From an uncultured Clostridia bacterium (GTDB lineage Bacteria > Bacillota > Clostridia > Oscillospirales > CAG-272), in NCBI GenBank assembly GCA_937892405.1, contig CALAFS010000114.1, forward strand, positions 1 to 9,126: a stretch of 9,126 bases of DNA. Direction: 5' to 3'. The notes under the pieces were generated by a model, which saw only the letters and a program-made list of their open reading frames with translations, did no database searches and had not been told where the DNA came from. Below, piece after piece: positions 5,499-9,126 of this stretch. The position numbers were made by a program, and so were the translations under genes. Every line of letters starts with the position of its first letter. Within the stretch, counting starts at the first letter, position 1.

Positions 5499-5624
5499 TA
5501 ACTTTTCGGAGAGGAGACGAAATACCTCTCCGACGGAAAATCTGAAAGGACGAGCCGTCTCTGACGCGCGGGGTGCGATCTTCGTGCCGCCCGCGGGAAA
5601 ACCCAACCCGGCTCGGGAAAACAC
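5499..5624 (+). promoter_or_regulatory. Structured 5' leader of the ABC operon
   Basis: Between the inferred transcription start and the ATG there are two structures. TCGGAGAGG (5506-5514) pairs with CCTCTCCGA (5525-5533). A long-range stem CGAGCCG/CGGCTCG (5551-5557 with 5609-5615) encloses a GC-rich hairpin (5567-5572 with 5590-5595). The second arm ends right at the only candidate ribosome binding site, GGGA (5615-5618), so it could limit translation of the ATPase. I do not recognise a known riboswitch class, and neither hairpin has a T run. The structure is seen in the sequence; a regulatory role is inference. Confidence 0.4.
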
Positions 5625-6584
5625 ATGATACAGGCAGAACATCTGGTAAAACGCTACGGTTCCAACTATGCCCTGAACGACATTTCCTTTACCATCGGGG
5701 ACGGAGAGATCGTCGGGCTCCTCGGACCGAACGGCGCGGGCAAGAGCACCGCGATGAACATTCTGACAGGGTACCTCGCGCCCACCTCGGGACGCGCACT
5801 GGTCGACGGACGGGACATCTCCGAGTATCCCGCCGAGGTCAAGCGCATGATCGGCTTTCTTCCCGAGCAGCCGCCCGTCTATCCCGACATGACGGTGAAA
5901 GAGTATCTCGACTTCGTCTATGATCTGAAGGGCTGTACCCTCCCGAGAGAGGCGCACCTTTCCGAGATTATGGGTGTCACCCGCACGCAGGATGTGAAAA
6001 ACCGTCTGATCGGCAACCTCTCGAAGGGATACCGTCAGCGTGTCGGTATCGCCGAGGCACTGGTCGGAGATCCGAAGATCATCATCTTCGACGAGCCGAC
6101 GGTCGGTCTTGACCCGAAGCAGATTCTCGAAGTGAGAAATCTCATGCGCACCCTGGCGAAAAAGCATACCGTCATTCTCTCGACGCACATTCTCGCCGAG
6201 GCACAGGCGGTCTGCGAGAGAATCATCATCATCAACCGCGGCAAGATCGTCGCGGACGCAAAGACCGACGAGATGACCCGCACGATCGAGGGGGGCTACC
6301 GCCTCGAGGTAAAGATCCTCGGTCCCGAGAAGGAGGTCGCCGCCGCCCTCGGAAAGATCTCCGGCGTCAGCGCGGTGGAATCCACCGGCGAGCGGGACGC
6401 GGGCGCCTACCGCTTCCTGATCGACAGCAAGGCGGGTGCCGATATCCGCCGCGATGTCTTCCGCCTCTGCGCGGAGAAGAACTATCCGATTTTCGGCATG
6501 AGTGCGGCGGGCACCGACCTTGAGAGTGTCTTCATCCGCCTCGTGGACAAGTCGGACGCCGCCGCCCGCGGCGCGAAAGCCTGA
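5625..6584 (+). CDS. ABC transporter ATP-binding protein (GldA/CcmA-like)
   Basis: This 319-residue cytoplasmic ATPase powers the permease encoded next. The nucleotide-binding domain (about 1-220) has Walker A GPNGAGKST (34-42), a Q-loop at Q82, signature LSKGYRQRV (132-140), Walker B IIIFDEP (152-158) with catalytic Glu157, a GLD D-loop (161-163) and the switch His188 in STH. All key residues are intact. LSKGYRQRVGIAEAL and the roughly 100-residue C-terminal extension (about 221-319, ending in an LESVFIRL motif) are typical of the ABC-2 group that includes GldA. The ATG is preceded only by a weak GGGA, partly inside a leader stem. The permease gene follows after 69 bases that contain a small CCCGC/GCGGG hairpin (6622-6634). 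Substrate is unknown. Confidence 0.93.
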   Translation: MIQAEHLVKRYGSNYALNDISFTIGDGEIVGLLGPNGAGKSTAMNILTGYLAPTSGRALVDGRDISEYPAEVKRMIGFLPEQPPVYPDMTVKEYLDFVYDLKGCTLPREAHLSEIMGVTRTQDVKNRLIGNLSKGYRQRVGIAEALVGDPKIIIFDEPTVGLDPKQILEVRNLMRTLAKKHTVILSTHILAEAQAVCERIIIINRGKIVADAKTDEMTRTIEGGYRLEVKILGPEKEVAAALGKISGVSAVESTGERDAGAYRFLIDSKAGADIRRDVFRLCAEKNYPIFGMSAAGTDLESVFIRLVDKSDAAARGAKA

Positions 6585-6653
6585 CCCCGTATCCCGCGAT
6601 TCTTCCTCTAAAACATACGCGCCCGCCCTGCGGGTGACAGAACGGAGATTTTC

Positions 6654-7361
6654 ATGCTTGCTATTTATAAAAAAGAATTGCGCACTTACTTTACGAGTGC
6701 GATCGGCTATGTCTTCCTTGTGATCTTTCTCGCCGTCGGCGGGGCGATCTTCTGCCTCACCACGATGTATTCGATGTCGGCGTCGGTCACGAATTTCTAT
6801 ACCTATATGATGCTTTTCTCCGCGGTCATGCTCCCGATCCTGACGATGAAGTCTTTCAGCGAAGAGCGGAAGATCCGCACCGAACAGCTTCTTCTGACCT
6901 CGCCCGTCTCCCTCACCGGCATGGTGCTCGGCAAATTCCTTGCCGCGTTCACGATGTTCGCGGGGGCACTCGTGGTCTGCTCGCTCTACTTCCTCTTCCT
7001 GACGCCCTATGCCGCGATCAAATTCTCTCTTCTTTTCTGTAATCTGATCGCGCTGCTTCTCGTCGGCATGACCTTCATCGCCATCGGCATGTTCGTCTCC
7101 TCCCTGACCGAGAACCAGCTCGCCGCCGCGGTCGGCACCATGGCGATTCTGCTTGTCCTTCTCGCCGTCGGACTGCTCAATCAGCTGATCGGCGCCTACT
7201 GGCTCCGCTTCCTCATCGGGTCGATCTCGATCTTCACGAGATTCCAGACCTTCACGAACGGCTATTTTGACCTTGCCTCTCTTTTCTACTACCTGTCGGT
7301 ATGCGCCGTCTTCCTGTATCTGACCGTGCGCGTCTATGACCGCCGCCGCCACAACGGCTGA
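6654..7361 (+). CDS. ABC-2 type permease (GldF-like)
   Basis: This integral membrane protein of 235 residues has six probable helices (about 16-38, 48-66, 93-117, 127-149, 156-177 and 208-226). MKSFSEERKIRTEQLLLTSP (65-84), between helices 2 and 3, is the coupling region typical of GldF-like ABC-2 permeases. The N-terminus MLAIYKKELRTYF is also characteristic. GGAG at 6644-6647 supports the start. It is expected to dimerise and pair with the ATPase encoded upstream. The next gene starts 13 bases after its stop, as in gldF-gldG type operons. In gliding Bacteroidetes the homologous GldA/F/G proteins are needed for motility; in Clostridia the transported substrate is not established. Confidence 0.9.
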   Translation: MLAIYKKELRTYFTSAIGYVFLVIFLAVGGAIFCLTTMYSMSASVTNFYTYMMLFSAVMLPILTMKSFSEERKIRTEQLLLTSPVSLTGMVLGKFLAAFTMFAGALVVCSLYFLFLTPYAAIKFSLLFCNLIALLLVGMTFIAIGMFVSSLTENQLAAAVGTMAILLVLLAVGLLNQLIGAYWLRFLIGSISIFTRFQTFTNGYFDLASLFYYLSVCAVFLYLTVRVYDRRRHNG

Positions 7362-7374
7362 GTGAGGGCAGGGA

Positions 7375-8895
7375 ATGAAAAAAGATTTTCTCAAAAAAGC
7401 GAAGAGCACGGTGGAGAGCCGCCGCTTTTCGATGACAACGATCACCGTGCTTGTGATCGCGCTCGCCATGTTTGTCAACGCTCTTCTTTACGCGCTGGAC
7501 GAAAAGGTCGGGCTTTCCGTGATCCGCCCGTCCTCGAGCGAGATCACCCTCTCGGGCGCGACCGACACCTACTTTGACGATGTCAAGGATCTGCGCCATG
7601 TCACCCTTACCTTCTGCATGCCGGAGGACGAGCTGTCCTCCCATACGACGGGCGCCTATGTTCTCCGCACGGCAAAACAGCTTGCCGAGCGCTATCCCGG
7701 TTTCATCACTCTCCGCTTTGTCAACATCATCACGAAGCGGGACGCGGACGGGAACGCCGTCGACCTCACCCGCTATCAGACGGACGAGACCGGTGAGGAG
7801 GTCAGTATCACAAAGACTACCGTCATCTTCGAGAGCACGCGTCACTTCCGCGTCCTCACCGATACCTATTCCACGGCGGGATTCGCCGATTTCTTCACCC
7901 TCAATTCGTCGGGTAAGCTCGTCGCCTACAACGGCGAGGAGGTGCTCGCGGCGATGATCCGCTTCGTCCTCGCGGACGAGCATAAGACCGCCTACTTCAC
8001 GAACTACCACGGCGAGACGGCAGACCTTGCCCTGCGCACCGTGCTTGCCACGGCGGGCTATTATATCAAGGACATCGACTTAAGAGAAAATGAAATCCCC
8101 GACGATGCGGGACTTGTCCTGATCTCCGCGCCGCAGAGCGACTTTGAACAGGGCGCCGCCGGCAGCGGGGTGCGCTCCGAGATCGACCGCCTCTCCGACT
8201 ATGTGGAAAACGGCGGAAATCTCTATGTCGCCCTTCATTCGTATCTGAAGCGGGATCTCCCCGTTTTCGGTGCCTTCCTTGAAAAATACGGGCTCCGCGT
8301 CGCGACCACCGATCTCACCGGCGGACAGACGGTGCAGAACATCGTCAAGGACGCCGACCGTGCGATCACGACCGACGGCTTTACCTTCTCCGCGAGACTT
8401 TCGGGAGAGGCGGGCGACGACTTCCTTTCGAGAGTCGGGCGCTATTCCGAGAACGGTGTGCTCGTCGCCCACACGGGCAGAATTCTCCCCGCGGACAATG
8501 TGACCCCCCTGCTTGTGACCTCCTCCGCCGCCGTGACCGAGGCGGGCGGTGCGGGTGCCGACGGTGCGGGTTCCTACACCGTGGCGGCGGTCGCCGCTGT
8601 TGACGGCGCGGGCGGCACCGGGCACATCTTCCTCTCGCCGAGCATTTACCTCTCCGCCTCCGATGCTCTGACTTCGACGAAATACGCGAACCGTGACTTC
8701 CTCTTTTCTCTCTTTGAAAGTTACTTCGGTGCGGGGAAGATGCCCTACGGCACCACCCTTGTCAACCTCTCGGCTGACCTTCTCGAAAATCTCACCATGC
8801 AGACGGCGAAGATTTACACCGCCATCATCGCGGTGATCCCGGCGGCGCTCTGCGTCTTTGCCGTGATTTATCTTTACCGGCGAAAGAACCGCTGA
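7375..8895 (+). CDS. GldG-type ABC transporter auxiliary protein
   Basis: The protein has 506 residues and belongs, by layout, to the ABC_transp_aux/GldG group. An N-terminal membrane helix (about 21-41) follows a basic start. A large extracytoplasmic part then begins with LSVIRPSSSEITLSGATDTY, the usual 'T...LS..T..yl' opening of GldG. A segment like a thioredoxin fold follows (about 73-120), then a GATase-like region with DYVENGGNLYVAL (275-287), and a C-terminal helix (about 480-501) capped by RRKNR. A Gly/Ala-rich low-complexity stretch lies near 389-416. GAGGGCAGGGA (7363-7373) is the ribosome binding site. It probably sits outside the membrane beside the permease and binds or presents the substrate; this is inference. 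The large reverse-strand frames over it are shadows. Confidence 0.85.
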   Translation: MKKDFLKKAKSTVESRRFSMTTITVLVIALAMFVNALLYALDEKVGLSVIRPSSSEITLSGATDTYFDDVKDLRHVTLTFCMPEDELSSHTTGAYVLRTAKQLAERYPGFITLRFVNIITKRDADGNAVDLTRYQTDETGEEVSITKTTVIFESTRHFRVLTDTYSTAGFADFFTLNSSGKLVAYNGEEVLAAMIRFVLADEHKTAYFTNYHGETADLALRTVLATAGYYIKDIDLRENEIPDDAGLVLISAPQSDFEQGAAGSGVRSEIDRLSDYVENGGNLYVALHSYLKRDLPVFGAFLEKYGLRVATTDLTGGQTVQNIVKDADRAITTDGFTFSARLSGEAGDDFLSRVGRYSENGVLVAHTGRILPADNVTPLLVTSSAAVTEAGGAGADGAGSYTVAAVAAVDGAGGTGHIFLSPSIYLSASDALTSTKYANRDFLFSLFESYFGAGKMPYGTTLVNLSADLLENLTMQTAKIYTAIIAVIPAALCVFAVIYLYRRKNR

Positions 8896-8924
8896 TTCCC
8901 GAAATACGAAGAAAGGCAGATCAG

Positions 8925-9126
8925 ATGAACAAATCCATGTTACGAAAAGGCGGCAGGCGGGAGGGCATTTTCGCGCTGATTACCGTGATCGGTATTCTCT
9001 TGCTTTTCGCCCTGAACCTCTTTCTCACGCGGCTCGGACTGTATCACTCACTCTATCTCGATACCACGCCGGAAGGACTGTATACCCTCACCGAGGCAAT
9101 GAAGAAGGAAAGCTCCTTTATGGAGG
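8925..9126 (+). CDS. Second membrane-anchored GldG/DUF4340-like protein (5' part only)
   Basis: The gene starts at ATG 8925, 29 bases after the previous stop, with GAAAGG upstream, and runs open off the window edge; 67 codons are visible. A basic N-terminus (RKGGRRE, 7-13) is followed by one membrane helix (about 15-34), then LDTTPEGLYTLTEAMKK (45-61). That stretch is the typical opening of GldG-family extracytoplasmic domains, also seen in some DUF4340 proteins that follow GldG in clostridial operons. It is thus likely the fourth component of the transporter operon. The family cannot be fixed without the rest of the gene. Confidence 0.75.
   Translation, partial: MNKSMLRKGGRREGIFALITVIGILLLFALNLFLTRLGLYHSLYLDTTPEGLYTLTEAMKKESSFME

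Noticed and set aside
5506..5533. Intrinsic terminator or attenuator in the ABC operon leader
   Set aside because: The 9-bp hairpin is followed by CGGAAAATCTG, with no T run, so it does not meet the form of an intrinsic terminator.
5386..5628. An 80-codon frame ending in an ATGA overlap with the ATPase start, possible leader peptide
   Set aside because: Its ATGs lie at or upstream of the -10 element, so they would not be in the transcript; no other start with a ribosome binding site exists in frame after the inferred transcription start.
5469..7478. Reverse-strand open frame of 669 codons opposite the ABC ATPase and permease
   Set aside because: It spans two unmistakable + strand genes and their spacer, and its Asp/Glu/Arg/His-rich translation is the mirror of G+C-rich third positions; it has no domain signature.

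Overview
The window looks like chromosomal DNA of a Gram-positive, Clostridia-type bacterium, most plausibly an uncultured gut Oscillospirales-like lineage. This is an inference from three things: G+C-rich genes that nevertheless have AT-rich extended -10 promoters (TGnTATAAT) and AGGAG-type ribosome binding sites, a TOPRIM/DUF4093 protein of the Clostridia kind, and small palindromic repeats of types I associate with clostridial genomes. All supported genes are on the + strand. No tRNA, rRNA, transposase or CRISPR array was seen.

Left edge (1-493): the 3' end of a small membrane protein of the DUF4870/Tic20-like kind, visibly more AT-rich than the rest. It is followed by a bulged hairpin and a strong intrinsic terminator.

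Housekeeping cluster (561-4622): an extended -10 promoter drives a 670-residue U32-family protein (RlhA-like, probably an RNA-hydroxylating Fe-S protein rather than a protease). After a possible weak terminator come three overlapping genes: maf (nucleotide pyrophosphatase), nth (endonuclease III) and a TOPRIM-DUF4093 protein related to ribonuclease M5. A long perfect-stem terminator ends the block. The common theme is nucleic-acid and nucleotide-pool maintenance.

Repeat island (about 4623-5480): roughly 850 bp with no credible gene, built from several different palindromic repeats. In order these are a tandem 16-mer with AATTCTGAATTC-type inverted copies, a row of five hairpins with different stems but a near-constant ATTTCAC spacer, and a 382-bp inverted repeat. 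In that inverted repeat two hairpin blocks per arm are almost perfectly conserved while the linker between them has diverged. This is the most unusual part of the window.

ABC-2/Gld-like operon (5484-9126, continuing off the end): an extended -10 promoter and a roughly 125-nt structured leader precede an ABC ATPase, a six-helix ABC-2 permease, a GldG-type auxiliary protein with a membrane anchor at each end, and the start of a second anchored protein that also resembles the N-terminus of GldG/DUF4340 proteins. The set resembles the GldA-GldF-GldG transport complex; its substrate cannot be told from sequence.
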